Shown one piece after another: positions 1 to 6,099 of a stretch of 6,099 nucleotides of DNA. The stretch is taken from positions 1 to 6,099 of the forward strand of contig JAGLUH010000255.1 in NCBI GenBank assembly GCA_023134875.1, in the 5' to 3' direction. The translations under genes and the position numbers were made by a program. The stretch is from Candidatus Zixiibacteriota bacterium (GTDB lineage Bacteria; Zixibacteria; MSB-5A5; CAIYYT01). Under the pieces are notes generated by a model. That model made no database searches. It worked only from the letters and a program-made list of their open reading frames with translations, and was not told where the DNA came from. Within the stretch, counting starts at the first letter, position 1. Each line of letters begins with the position of its first letter.

Positions 1-1268
1 CTCCAAGAGGAATTTTATTATATGGTCCTCCAGGAACAGGTAAAACTTTATTAGCCAAAGCTGTTGCAGGTGAAGCAGAAGTTCCGTTCTTTTCACTTTC
101 AGGATCCGACTTTGTCGAGATGTTTGTTGGCGTCGGCGCTTCGCGGGTACGTGACCTATTTGACCAGGGTAAGAAAAACGCTCCCTGTATTATCTTTATT
201 GATGAAATCGACGCCGTCGGCCGCTTGCGCGGCGCCGGCCTCGGTGGCGGTCATGATGAGCGGGAACAGACACTTAATCAACTGCTGGTGGAGATGGACG
301 GTTTTGAATCGAACGATGGCGTCATCATGGTGGCGGCCACCAACCGCCCTGATGTTCTCGATCCGGCGCTCTTGCGCCCGGGACGATTTGACCGACAGAT
401 CGTCGTCAATCTGCCCGACATCAACGGTCGCGAGGGAATTCTGAAGGTACATGCCAAGAAGCTCAACCTGGACGACAGTGTCAGGCTCTCTCTGATTGCG
501 CGCGGCACTCCCGGGATGTCGGGTGCTGATTTGGCCAATATCGTCAATGAGGCGGCGTTGCTGGCGGCGCGCCGTGATGCCAGCAAGGTGGAGATGATCG
601 ATTTTGAGCAGGCGAAAGACAAGGTGATGATGGGTGCGGAACGCCGCTCGCTGGTGATCTCCGATGAAGAGAAACGCTCGACCGCTTACCATGAAGCGGG
701 ACACGCCCTGGTGGGCAAGCTTCTGCCCAAGGCGGACCCGGTCTATAAGGTTACGATCATTCCCCGCGGCCTGGCACTTGGTGTTACCAGCTTTCTGCCG
801 GAAGAGGAAAAACATACCCACTCCAAGGAATACCTGGAAACCAAACTAGTCTACGCGCTTGGCGGTCGGGCGGCGGAAAAGCTGGTGTTCGATCAATTTA
901 CTACCGGAGCCGGAAACGATATTCTCCAGGCAACCGAACTGGCGCGTAAGATGGTCTGCGCCTGGGGAATGTCGGACAAACTGGGTCCTCTCACCTTCGG
1001 CCAGAAGCAGGAGGAGATTTTCCTGGGGCGGGAAATCACGCAGCGCCGCGACTATTCCGAAGAGACCGCGCGGATAATCGACCAGGAAGTCCGTGCCATT
1101 GTCGAGCGTGCTTCGGAAACGGCTGAGGAACTTCTGCGCTCCAATCTGGACAAACTTCATTTGCTGGCCACCGCGCTCCTTGAGCATGAAATCCTCGACT
1201 CCCAAGAGATTGATAAGATTCTGAAAGGCGAGAAGCTCTCTCGCAAACCGGCCAACGCTACAGAGTAA
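1..1268 (+). CDS. ftsH: ATP-dependent zinc metalloprotease FtsH, 5' end missing (partial)
   Basis: FtsH is a membrane-anchored hexameric AAA+ protease that unfolds and degrades membrane and short-lived cytosolic proteins. The reading frame is open from base 3, giving 421 visible residues. The N-terminal membrane helices and periplasmic domain (roughly 190 residues, judged from E. coli FtsH) lie outside the window. Visible in order are Walker A GPPGTGKT (24-47), the pore-loop segment around MFVGVG (120-137), Walker B IIFIDEID with the DE pair at 201-206, the second region of homology with NRP (342-350) and the arginine fingers of RPGRFDR (375-395), the zinc motif HEAGH (690-704), and the third zinc ligand Asp in GAGNDI (918-920). 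All catalytic residues are present, so the protein should be an active protease. The stop TAA overlaps the folP start. Codon use before about base 105 is strikingly AT-rich compared with the rest of the gene (see findings). Identification is secure. Confidence 0.97.
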   Translation, partial: PRGILLYGPPGTGKTLLAKAVAGEAEVPFFSLSGSDFVEMFVGVGASRVRDLFDQGKKNAPCIIFIDEIDAVGRLRGAGLGGGHDEREQTLNQLLVEMDGFESNDGVIMVAATNRPDVLDPALLRPGRFDRQIVVNLPDINGREGILKVHAKKLNLDDSVRLSLIARGTPGMSGADLANIVNEAALLAARRDASKVEMIDFEQAKDKVMMGAERRSLVISDEEKRSTAYHEAGHALVGKLLPKADPVYKVTIIPRGLALGVTSFLPEEEKHTHSKEYLETKLVYALGGRAAEKLVFDQFTTGAGNDILQATELARKMVCAWGMSDKLGPLTFGQKQEEIFLGREITQRRDYSEETARIIDQEVRAIVERASETAEELLRSNLDKLHLLATALLEHEILDSQEIDKILKGEKLSRKPANATE

Positions 1269-2116
1269 TGACTACTGCTGCCCGACCCGCCACTCTGGAG
1301 AAGGTGGCGAAGACCTTCAAAAGAAAAGAGAGAATCATTGTAATAGGGGTGCTCAATGTTACTCCCGATTCCTTCTCTGATGATGGGCAGTTCGATTCTG
1401 TCGATCAGGCGGTAAGGCGCTGCCTGCAAATGGTCGCGGAAGGTGCCGATATAATCGATATCGGCGGGGAATCATCCCGCCCGGGCGCCGTACCGGTTAC
1501 TGAGCAGGAGGAATTGCGCCGGGTAATGCCGGTGATCGAAAAGGTAGTCGAATCATGTTCAGTGCCGATCTCAATCGACACCTGCAAAGCTGTCGTCGCC
1601 GAAGCGGCGCTGCACGCCGGTGCCGCTATTGTCAATGATATCTCCGGGCTGGAAAATGATCCCGACCTGGCACCGGTCGTTGCCCGCAGCAATGCCGGTC
1701 TGGTAGTGATGCACAAGCGCGGTACGTCGCAAACAATGCAGAATGATACTCATTATGACGACCTGATCGGAGAAATCATAAGCTATCTTGACAATGCGGT
1801 GGCGATGGCGGAAAGAGCCGGTGTTGATCCGGACAAGATCATAATAGACCCCGGTATCGGTTTTGGCAAAGATGTAACGGGCAATCTGGAGCTGATCAAG
1901 TCGATAGATGGCTTTTGCCAACTAGGTAAACCGGTGCTGGTGGGAGCGTCGCGCAAGTCATTTATCGGCAGGATTACCGGCGCGGCGGTAAACGATCGCC
2001 TCCCTGGTTCGCTGGCGGCGGCGGCTATCGCGGTAATCTATGGCGCCGCTGCTGTACGAGCGCATGATGTCGCTGCCACGCGGCAGGCGGTTGATTTGGC
2101 GATCAGGTTACGTTGA
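1268..2116 (+). CDS. folP: Dihydropteroate synthase
   Basis: DHPS condenses 6-hydroxymethyl-7,8-dihydropterin pyrophosphate with p-aminobenzoate to form 7,8-dihydropteroate in cytosolic folate synthesis; it is the sulfonamide target. The 282-residue product is normal length for a TIM-barrel DHPS. Signatures appear in order: NVTPDSFSDDG (30-40), DIGGESSRPG (64-73), SIDTCK (102-107), VNDISG (122-127), MHKRGT (148-153), IDPGIGFGK (193-201), GASRKSF (226-232) and RAHDV (264-268). The pterin-binding and phosphate-binding residues of these loops look intact. The ATG at 1268 overlaps the ftsH stop in a TAATG arrangement, and no strong Shine-Dalgarno sequence precedes it, so translation is probably coupled to ftsH. 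There is a moderately long N-terminal extension of about 22 residues before the first barrel strand. Minor variants are Ala for the common Thr/Ser in GASRKSF and RAHDV for the common RVHDV. Identification is secure. Confidence 0.97.
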   Translation: MTTAARPATLEKVAKTFKRKERIIVIGVLNVTPDSFSDDGQFDSVDQAVRRCLQMVAEGADIIDIGGESSRPGAVPVTEQEELRRVMPVIEKVVESCSVPISIDTCKAVVAEAALHAGAAIVNDISGLENDPDLAPVVARSNAGLVVMHKRGTSQTMQNDTHYDDLIGEIISYLDNAVAMAERAGVDPDKIIIDPGIGFGKDVTGNLELIKSIDGFCQLGKPVLVGASRKSFIGRITGAAVNDRLPGSLAAAAIAVIYGAAAVRAHDVAATRQAVDLAIRLR

Positions 2117-2118
2117 GG
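2114..2118 (+). promoter_or_regulatory. Ribosome binding site of cdaA overlapping the folP stop codon
   Basis: TGAGG contains the folP stop TGA and ends seven bases before the cdaA ATG at 2126. It supports that ATG as the start and suggests that ribosomes terminating on folP help initiate cdaA. No separate promoter is visible in the nine-base gap. Confidence 0.65.
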
Positions 2119-2125
2119 CTGATAG

Positions 2126-2890
2126 ATGGAACTCCTTAGCTACAGGTTTCTGTACTTTACTATAGTCGATCTCATCGATGTTGTCGTGGTGAGTTTTATC
2201 ATCTACAAGTTCCTTTCTTTGCTCAAGGGAACCCGGGCAGCACAGATGATCGCCGGTTTGACCCTGCTGTTTATCGTCTCCTTCTTTGCCTACTGGTTTC
2301 AGCTTCAGGGATTAATGTGGCTCTTTACCAATTTTGCGACTGTCGGATTTATCATTCTGGTGGTTCTGTTTCAACCGGAGATACGGGGCGCATTAGCGCG
2401 GATCAGTTACTCGCGGCTGGTGAAGTATTTCTATCGGAGCGCGGAAACCGCCTCGATCGATGAGATCGCCAAGGCGGCAATACAGATGGCGGAATTGCGG
2501 CAGGGCGCTTTGATCGTCATGGAACGGAGTGTCGGGTTGCGCGATTTCGTCGCCAGCGGCAGCAAGATCAACGCCGGAATCAGCGCTCAGATATTGACAA
2601 CCATCTTTACTCCCTATACACCCCTGCATGACGGCGCCGTCATTATCCGCGGGGATATGATCGTCGCTGCCGGTTGCATGCTGCCGCTCTCCAAGAACCC
2701 GCTGTACATGCACTCCCACGGCATGAGACATAAGGCGGCGGCTGGCATTACCGAGGAGACCGATGCCGTCTGTGTGGCTGTCAGCGAGGAGGACGGCAGC
2801 ATCTCCATCGCCAAGGCGGGTCGACTCGAGAGAATTGAAGACCAGACACAGCTAAAAGATATCCTGATTCGTCGCTTGCAAGAGAAGTAG
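2126..2890 (+). CDS. cdaA: Membrane diadenylate cyclase CdaA (DisA_N / DAC domain)
   Basis: CdaA makes the second messenger c-di-AMP from two ATP; in other bacteria this messenger controls potassium and osmolyte uptake and cell-wall homeostasis. The 254-residue product has three N-terminal hydrophobic segments (about 11-32, 40-58 and 63-82), the FQPEIRGAL sequence that normally follows the third helix (82-90), and a cytosolic DAC domain (about 107-254). The DGA motif that positions the catalytic Asp is intact in LHDGAVI (D169-A171). The second ATP motif, usually GTRHR, reads GMRHK (199-203), with the Thr and final Arg replaced (see findings). Length is slightly below the roughly 270 residues of Firmicutes CdaA, mainly through a short C-terminus. 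It is the third gene of the ftsH-folP-cdaA operon, a recurrent neighbourhood. The regulator gene cdaR (ybbR) and glmM that often follow are absent; the next genes are convergent and unrelated. Family assignment is secure; full activity is likely but rests on the altered motif being functional. Confidence 0.93.
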   Translation: MELLSYRFLYFTIVDLIDVVVVSFIIYKFLSLLKGTRAAQMIAGLTLLFIVSFFAYWFQLQGLMWLFTNFATVGFIILVVLFQPEIRGALARISYSRLVKYFYRSAETASIDEIAKAAIQMAELRQGALIVMERSVGLRDFVASGSKINAGISAQILTTIFTPYTPLHDGAVIIRGDMIVAAGCMLPLSKNPLYMHSHGMRHKAAAGITEETDAVCVAVSEEDGSISIAKAGRLERIEDQTQLKDILIRRLQEK

Positions 2891-2940
2891 ACGAGTAGTC
2901 AAGAGATCAGGTCTTGTAACCTGCAAGATTGGATTCAATT

Positions 2941-3008
2941 TGTAGGGGCACCAACACTTGATTGTCGGGTTTCCTGTTCGCTCACGCTCACGACAGCACC
3001 CGACCTGC
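2941..3008. repeat. Intergenic imperfect inverted repeat, probable dispersed repeat
   Basis: In the convergent spacer, GTCGGGT (2964-2970) pairs perfectly with ACCCGAC (2998-3004). Inside this, CTGT (2974-2977) pairs with ACAG (2993-2996) and CG (2979-2980) with CG (2991-2992), leaving a ten-base loop (2981-2990). Neither strand has a T-run after the stem, so it is not a typical intrinsic terminator, although it could still slow convergent transcription or protect mRNA 3' ends. The neighbouring GTAGGGGCACC (2942-2952) resembles the ends of dispersed intergenic repeats I associate with candidate-phylum genomes. That it is a multi-copy repeat is inference; the stem itself is directly visible. 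Confidence 0.55.
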
Positions 3009-3033
3009 AGGGAAGCGAGATTATAAGTAGGAC

Positions 3034-4464
3034 TCAATTGCCCATTATTCCCAGGCGGCTTTCCCAGTTAGGATCGGAGATTTCACCGCGCAAGGTGGAA
3101 TGAATCAGCCGGTAGTTACCGTAGCCGTCCTCATCGACGAACACGAAATAGTCGCCGCCCCTTTGGCCGGGCAGGTGATCATAGAACCAGCGCTCATAGG
3201 GCTTGATGTCCATGCTGGAAGGATGGCGCTCAATTTCATTGGGCTCACCATAGGTTATATAGACTCTGCCGCGATCATTTCTCCAACCGTCATTTTTGGT
3301 GGTCACGCCGGTAGAGTAGTAGTAATTAGCATATAAGAAACGGCGGAAAATCTCATCTTTGTAAGTATTAACCTTGCTGCCGGGATTGGGATTACGGTCC
3401 TTCCAGAAGGAGGCGAGAAAATTCTTTTTCGCCTTCAGATCCAACTCCTTATAAGTCCGCTTCTCCTGTTTGGAACTGATGTAGTAGATCACCTGTTCCA
3501 TCAACTTGGCGTCCTCCTCGGTAAACACATCAGGATCGGTCATACTCGGCGTCAACTGGTCAAAACCATATACCAGGGTAAGCGGCTTCTGTACCGATGC
3601 CTTGCGGCCGCTGGCCTTATCTTTAACAATCACCTTGAGCAGGTATTGTCCCCCCGGCAGACCGGCTAATGATACTCCCTCGCAGATGGCGGCGGTAGCT
3701 CCCGGTTTCCTGTGTTCGACCTTGGGTATTTCCTTCAGTTCGTAGCCGAAGCGGTCCAGTAATCTGATTGTCAATTCGAAAGAATTGTCCTTCCCCTCTC
3801 CCACCTTCAGGTTATAGACCTCTAAATAAAAATAGATCAAACTGTCTTCGTTAGAGTAATAGCCATTCGGGTTGGGAATTACCTGATGTCCCCCCTTGAC
3901 GAGGGGTGAGGGTGGTGCATCAGACGCCACCGGATCGATCCGGTAAGCCAGTTCGATATCGGAGAGCAACAGCTTGTCGGTCTGGAAATCCCTGACCGTT
4001 AGATCGCGGGTGGCGATACCGCTGCGTACGGTGGAATCGGTTTTGGTGTTCATATCATAAACGGTCCATTTCAGTTGATAATTGCCCGGCGGCAGTGTGG
4101 TGCCGAGACAGTCGAAGAAGCGAACGTTTTCCTTATAGGCATCCTCAAGGTACTGAACGCGAACCAGCCGATCCTTGCCCAGCGAGTCAACCATGTTACC
4201 ATCCCTATTCCTGATCTCCAGGTAGAGATAGACCCAACCGACGTACAGCTTGCCACCGGCAACAGTGGTATCAGCGACCTCCTCGAATTGAATGTCCACC
4301 CGCTGAATCGCACAGCAAATCTCTACATAGCTGTCGCTGGAGTCCGGAAGGTAAGCGTAAGAGGCGGCGTCCATCCAGAGACGTATTGGCCTTTCCAGTT
4401 GCGCCGTGGCGGAGACAACCAACAGCAGAACCAGGAGCAGAGCTGTCATAAACTCCTTTTTCAT
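3034..4464 (-). CDS. Secreted GWxTD-domain protein, downstream paralogue (GWRND variant)
   Basis: This 476-residue protein belongs to the GWxTD-domain family, whose function is not established. A signal peptide is clear: KK, a Leu/Val-rich core at 8-17 and an ATA cleavage motif before Q22, with no lipobox Cys. Two beta-sandwich-like units follow, each ending in a similar strand motif, LPPGNYQLKWTVYD (124-137) and LPGGQYLLKVIVKD (269-282). A charged helical segment (about 315-385) contains FWKDRNP (353-359), and the C-terminal domain begins at GWRND (393-397; bases 3274-3288), followed by RGRVYITYGEP, RHPSS and FVFVDEDGYG. The Thr of the signature is Asn here. The mature protein has four cysteines (50, 51, 119, 261), with a vicinal pair. 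ATG 4464 is preferred because it gives a basic n-region; ATG 4449 has a GGAG only three bases upstream. The gene lies 23 bases after its paralogue, so both are probably co-transcribed. Family is confident; role unknown. Confidence 0.88.
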   Translation of the reverse strand: MKKEFMTALLLVLLLVVSATAQLERPIRLWMDAASYAYLPDSSDSYVEICCAIQRVDIQFEEVADTTVAGGKLYVGWVYLYLEIRNRDGNMVDSLGKDRLVRVQYLEDAYKENVRFFDCLGTTLPPGNYQLKWTVYDMNTKTDSTVRSGIATRDLTVRDFQTDKLLLSDIELAYRIDPVASDAPPSPLVKGGHQVIPNPNGYYSNEDSLIYFYLEVYNLKVGEGKDNSFELTIRLLDRFGYELKEIPKVEHRKPGATAAICEGVSLAGLPGGQYLLKVIVKDKASGRKASVQKPLTLVYGFDQLTPSMTDPDVFTEEDAKLMEQVIYYISSKQEKRTYKELDLKAKKNFLASFWKDRNPNPGSKVNTYKDEIFRRFLYANYYYSTGVTTKNDGWRNDRGRVYITYGEPNEIERHPSSMDIKPYERWFYDHLPGQRGGDYFVFVDEDGYGNYRLIHSTLRGEISDPNWESRLGIMGN

Positions 4465-4487
4465 ATCTTTTCCCTTTCTCTTATCAG

Positions 4488-5786
4488 TTAGGGGCCGATG
4501 TATCTACGCCAGTCCCCGTCATAAGGGTACTGCAACTGATAATCACCATCACCATGGTTGTCTTCGAACACAAAGGTCCGACGCTGCGCATAGTAGTACC
4601 AGATTTGAAACGGTTTACGTCCCAGCTCAAAGGGATGGCGGTCGATCTGGTCCGGCTCGCCGTACTTGATATAGATCATACCGCGGTCGGTCTGCCAGCC
4701 TTCCCGATTGATACTGCGGTAATATTGATTAGCGTACCTGATACGGCGATAGTATTCGTCGCGCAGTTCATTTTCCGGTGTTCCTTCGGTGGGGTCCTTG
4801 CTCGCCCACCATTCCTCGAACTTCTCCAGCCGCATGGAGTCAGAAACCTCCAGCAACTCACGCCGCTCGCGCTTGGAGATGATATATTTGAGCTGCTCCA
4901 CGGCATGTTCAAAATCATTCTTGATTAGTGATGCCAACGACCACTTCAAGGAGAAACCGGTTTTACGCCTGGCAATAACCCGGCCCTGCTGCTTGAGGGA
5001 AAGAGTCAAATCATAATCCCCTGGCGGCAGGTGCGCCAGCGACTCGAACAGCTTCAGCCGCGCCACTTCCTGAGCCGACGCGACCGTCGCCTTGCCAGCG
5101 AAACGGGCGTTACTGCGTTGACCGACGATTTCGTAGGCCAGGGTCAGTTTCCGGTTGAGATAATCCGCAAGATACATCTCCACGTAGAATCCCAAATCCT
5201 GCTGCTGGGCGTCAAATGATCGCTCCACCAGCGGCACGACCATAAGCCCATCCTTGGCGAACTTTGATTTCTCACCGACAGCGGTGGCTTTCTGAATGAA
5301 TTCGATATCGGCAATATCACCGCGTCGGTCGAAACGGGGAGACTCGAACTTGCTCTCAATTGTGGAGACATCATTGGAATTGTGATCGATCACCTTACAG
5401 ATGAGAACATACTTGCCCGGTTCCAATTTCATCTCCACCTGATTGACCAGGAAGCCCTCCCGTGATCGGGTCAAGGCATAGTCGTCAAGAATATACGTTT
5501 TGTCGACCGACTGACCGGTAATCTGGCGGTCCTTTTCTCCCAGGATGATCACGTTGATCTCGTAGCTGGCGACGAATTTATCACCAACTTTGACATAATT
5601 CAGGCCGTCGTTGAATATCTTGTAGTATATCTCAAGACGGTTGTCGGCGGCGGCGGCGAAGGAGGCGTAGTCGACAAAGAAGCGGGAGCGTGACATGCGG
5701 ATATCATCTACACCTTCGGCCCGAAGATTCGCCGTTAGCATGAAACCTATGACCAAGCCCAGGAGCAGCATTTGGTACCGATACAT
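4488..5786 (-). CDS. Secreted GWxTD-domain protein, upstream paralogue (canonical GWQTD)
   Basis: This 432-residue exported protein of the GWxTD family has unknown function. A hydrophobic signal peptide (about 6-19) ends near LRA before E24. As in the downstream paralogue, there are two beta-sandwich-like units closing with LEPGKYVLICKVID (121-134) and LPPGDYDLTLSLKQ (253-266). A helical region follows, with WWASKDPTEGTPENE (326-340) and YYRRIRYANQYY (345-356), then the C-terminal domain from GWQTD (363-367; bases 4686-4700) with RGMIYIKYGEP, RHPFE and TFVFED. The ATG at 5786 is chosen because AGGAG lies five bases upstream and the signal peptide starts there; the frame extends to a TTG at 5834, which would add 16 charged residues before the signal. 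It ends at 4488 with a shorter C-terminal tail than its partner, lacking the HSTLRGEI segment. It is the first visible gene of a two-gene - strand operon. Location is probably periplasmic or surface-associated; partner and substrate are unknown. Confidence 0.9.
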   Translation of the reverse strand: MYRYQMLLLGLVIGFMLTANLRAEGVDDIRMSRSRFFVDYASFAAAADNRLEIYYKIFNDGLNYVKVGDKFVASYEINVIILGEKDRQITGQSVDKTYILDDYALTRSREGFLVNQVEMKLEPGKYVLICKVIDHNSNDVSTIESKFESPRFDRRGDIADIEFIQKATAVGEKSKFAKDGLMVVPLVERSFDAQQQDLGFYVEMYLADYLNRKLTLAYEIVGQRSNARFAGKATVASAQEVARLKLFESLAHLPPGDYDLTLSLKQQGRVIARRKTGFSLKWSLASLIKNDFEHAVEQLKYIISKRERRELLEVSDSMRLEKFEEWWASKDPTEGTPENELRDEYYRRIRYANQYYRSINREGWQTDRGMIYIKYGEPDQIDRHPFELGRKPFQIWYYYAQRRTFVFEDNHGDGDYQLQYPYDGDWRRYIGP

Positions 5787-5928
5787 AAGTACTCCTCTTA
5801 TTTGTAAGTTATCCTCGTTAAATTTCCGGTGCAAGTGAAATCAGTTTGGCCTGTCGGCATACCGGCTTCAACCAAATTCTCTTTCTCCTTCTATCTATAC
5901 GAAGAAACGAGGGCCCGGTGCATTTCTT
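5787..5928 (-). other. Leader region of the GWxTD operon, no gene seen
   Basis: About 140 bases lie between the first GWxTD start codon and the palindromic element. No convincing coding frame is present. On the - strand, TTGCAC (5829-5834) is followed after 17 bases by TAACTT (5806-5811), a weak sigma-70-like pair with a poor -10 element, and no clear Bacteroidetes-type TAnnTTTG box is visible. A pyrimidine-rich run (about 5877-5893 on +) becomes an AGAAGGAGAAAGAGAA purine tract on the coding strand. The promoter probably lies here or inside the adjacent repeat, but I cannot place it. Confidence 0.4.
5792..5796 (-). promoter_or_regulatory. Shine-Dalgarno site deciding the start of the upstream GWxTD gene
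   Basis: On the - strand AGGAG is followed by five bases and the ATG at 5786. It rules out the longer reading that begins at the TTG at 5834, since that start would place this site inside the coding sequence. Confidence 0.75.
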
Positions 5929-6090
5929 GGGCAGTTGAAAAAGTCATTGCGAGGAGTGAAGGGCTTAAGGTCTGAGCGACGTGGCAATCTCCAAGTTGTT
6001 TGCAGGCAGCACATTGAGATCGCCACGCTATACCCGCCGTTGGCGGGTTTCACTCGCGATGACGCAAAACACAAGTTTTTCAACAAGCCC
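5929..6090. repeat. Nested palindromic intergenic element with terminal inverted repeats (MITE-like)
   Basis: The outer arms are GGGC-A-GTTGAAAAA (5929-5942) and TTTTTCAAC-AA-GCCC (6076-6090). Immediately inside the left arm, GTCATTGCGAG (5943-5953) matches CTCGCGATGAC (6053-6063) with one G-T wobble. Further in, GTGGCAATCTC (5981-5991) matches GAGATCGCCAC (6016-6026), again with one wobble. The element could fold into one long interrupted hairpin or cruciform of about 160 bases. The GTCATTGCGAGG...GGCAATCTC sequence is a type of palindromic repeat I know to recur in intergenic regions of several bacterial phyla, often producing spurious protein predictions. No transposase is present, and no target-site duplication is evident at the edges. 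A non-autonomous mobile element is a reasonable inference. Confidence 0.75.
6032..6048. repeat. Perfect 7-bp hairpin inside the right arm of the palindromic element
   Basis: ACCCGCC (6032-6038), loop GTT, then GGCGGGT (6042-6048), followed by TT. This stem occupies the right arm only and accounts for much of the asymmetry between the arms of the larger palindrome. With only a short T-run it is at best a weak terminator on the + strand. Confidence 0.6.
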
Positions 6091-6099
6091 GTTCGCGGG

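Noticed and set aside
156..821. A 221-residue open frame on the - strand opposite ftsH
   Set aside because: It is antisense to strongly conserved FtsH motifs and has no recognisable domain; the length follows from the codon structure of the real gene.
2908..2923. Small hairpin CAGGT / ACCTG just after cdaA, as a terminator
   Set aside because: Only five base pairs with a six-base loop and no following T-run; too weak to call.
5787..5834. N-terminal extension of the upstream GWxTD protein from a TTG start
   Set aside because: AGGAG and an ATG five bases further at 5786 lead straight into the signal peptide; the extra 16 residues are charged and would precede the secretion signal.
5806..5834. 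Sigma-70-like promoter TTGCAC / TAACTT on the - strand
   Set aside because: Spacing is 17 bases but the -10 element matches at only three positions; chance occurrence is likely.
5895..6086. A 63-residue open frame on the - strand across the palindromic element
   Set aside because: It lies entirely over the nested inverted repeats, lacks a convincing ribosome binding site, and its residues are the kind of translation such repeats yield; treated as spurious.
6088..6099. CCCG-TTCG-CGGG mini-hairpin at the window end
   Set aside because: Four base pairs with a TTCG loop, cut by the window edge and overlapping the terminal repeat; cannot be evaluated.
1..6099. CRISPR array, tRNA, rRNA or riboswitch
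   Set aside because: No regularly spaced direct repeats, cloverleaf or recognisable conserved RNA motif was seen on either strand by reading alone.

Overview
The window reads as a chromosomal fragment of roughly balanced G+C from an uncultured Gram-negative-type bacterium. Two secreted GWxTD-domain proteins, a family I associate with the Fibrobacteres-Chlorobi-Bacteroidetes (FCB) side of the tree and with candidate phyla such as Zixibacteria, sit beside dispersed palindromic intergenic repeats of the GTCATTGCGAGG type. An FCB-related candidate lineage is therefore plausible, but this is inference; no rRNA or other firm taxonomic marker is present.

Left half, + strand (1-2890): a tight housekeeping operon. 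It holds the 3' two thirds of ftsH (membrane AAA+ zinc protease, cut by the window edge), then folP (dihydropteroate synthase, folate synthesis), whose ATG overlaps the ftsH stop by one base, then cdaA (membrane diadenylate cyclase making c-di-AMP), nine bases further on with its ribosome binding site lying over the folP stop. ftsH-folP-cdaA is a familiar order. The cdaR (ybbR) and glmM genes that often follow cdaA are not here.

Middle (2891-3033): a 143-base convergent spacer with no gene. It carries an imperfect inverted repeat that looks like a dispersed repeat rather than a classical terminator.

Right half, - strand (5786 down to 3034): two consecutive paralogous genes 23 bases apart. 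Each encodes a signal-peptide-bearing protein with two beta-sandwich-like units, a helical linker and a C-terminal GWxTD domain. The upstream gene has canonical GWQTD; the downstream one has GWRND. They probably act together in the periplasm or at the outer envelope, but their function is not known.

Right edge (5787-6099): a 313-base stretch without a gene. It holds the leader of the GWxTD operon and a roughly 160-base nested palindromic element with terminal inverted repeats, resembling a non-autonomous mobile element.

The points most worth a second look are an abrupt codon-usage break inside ftsH near base 105 (possible assembly chimera or recombination), an altered nucleotide-binding motif in CdaA, the duplicated GWxTD pair with one degenerate signature, and the nested palindrome. 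I did not find convincing evidence for a wholly new system; the GWxTD pair is the best candidate for undescribed biology.
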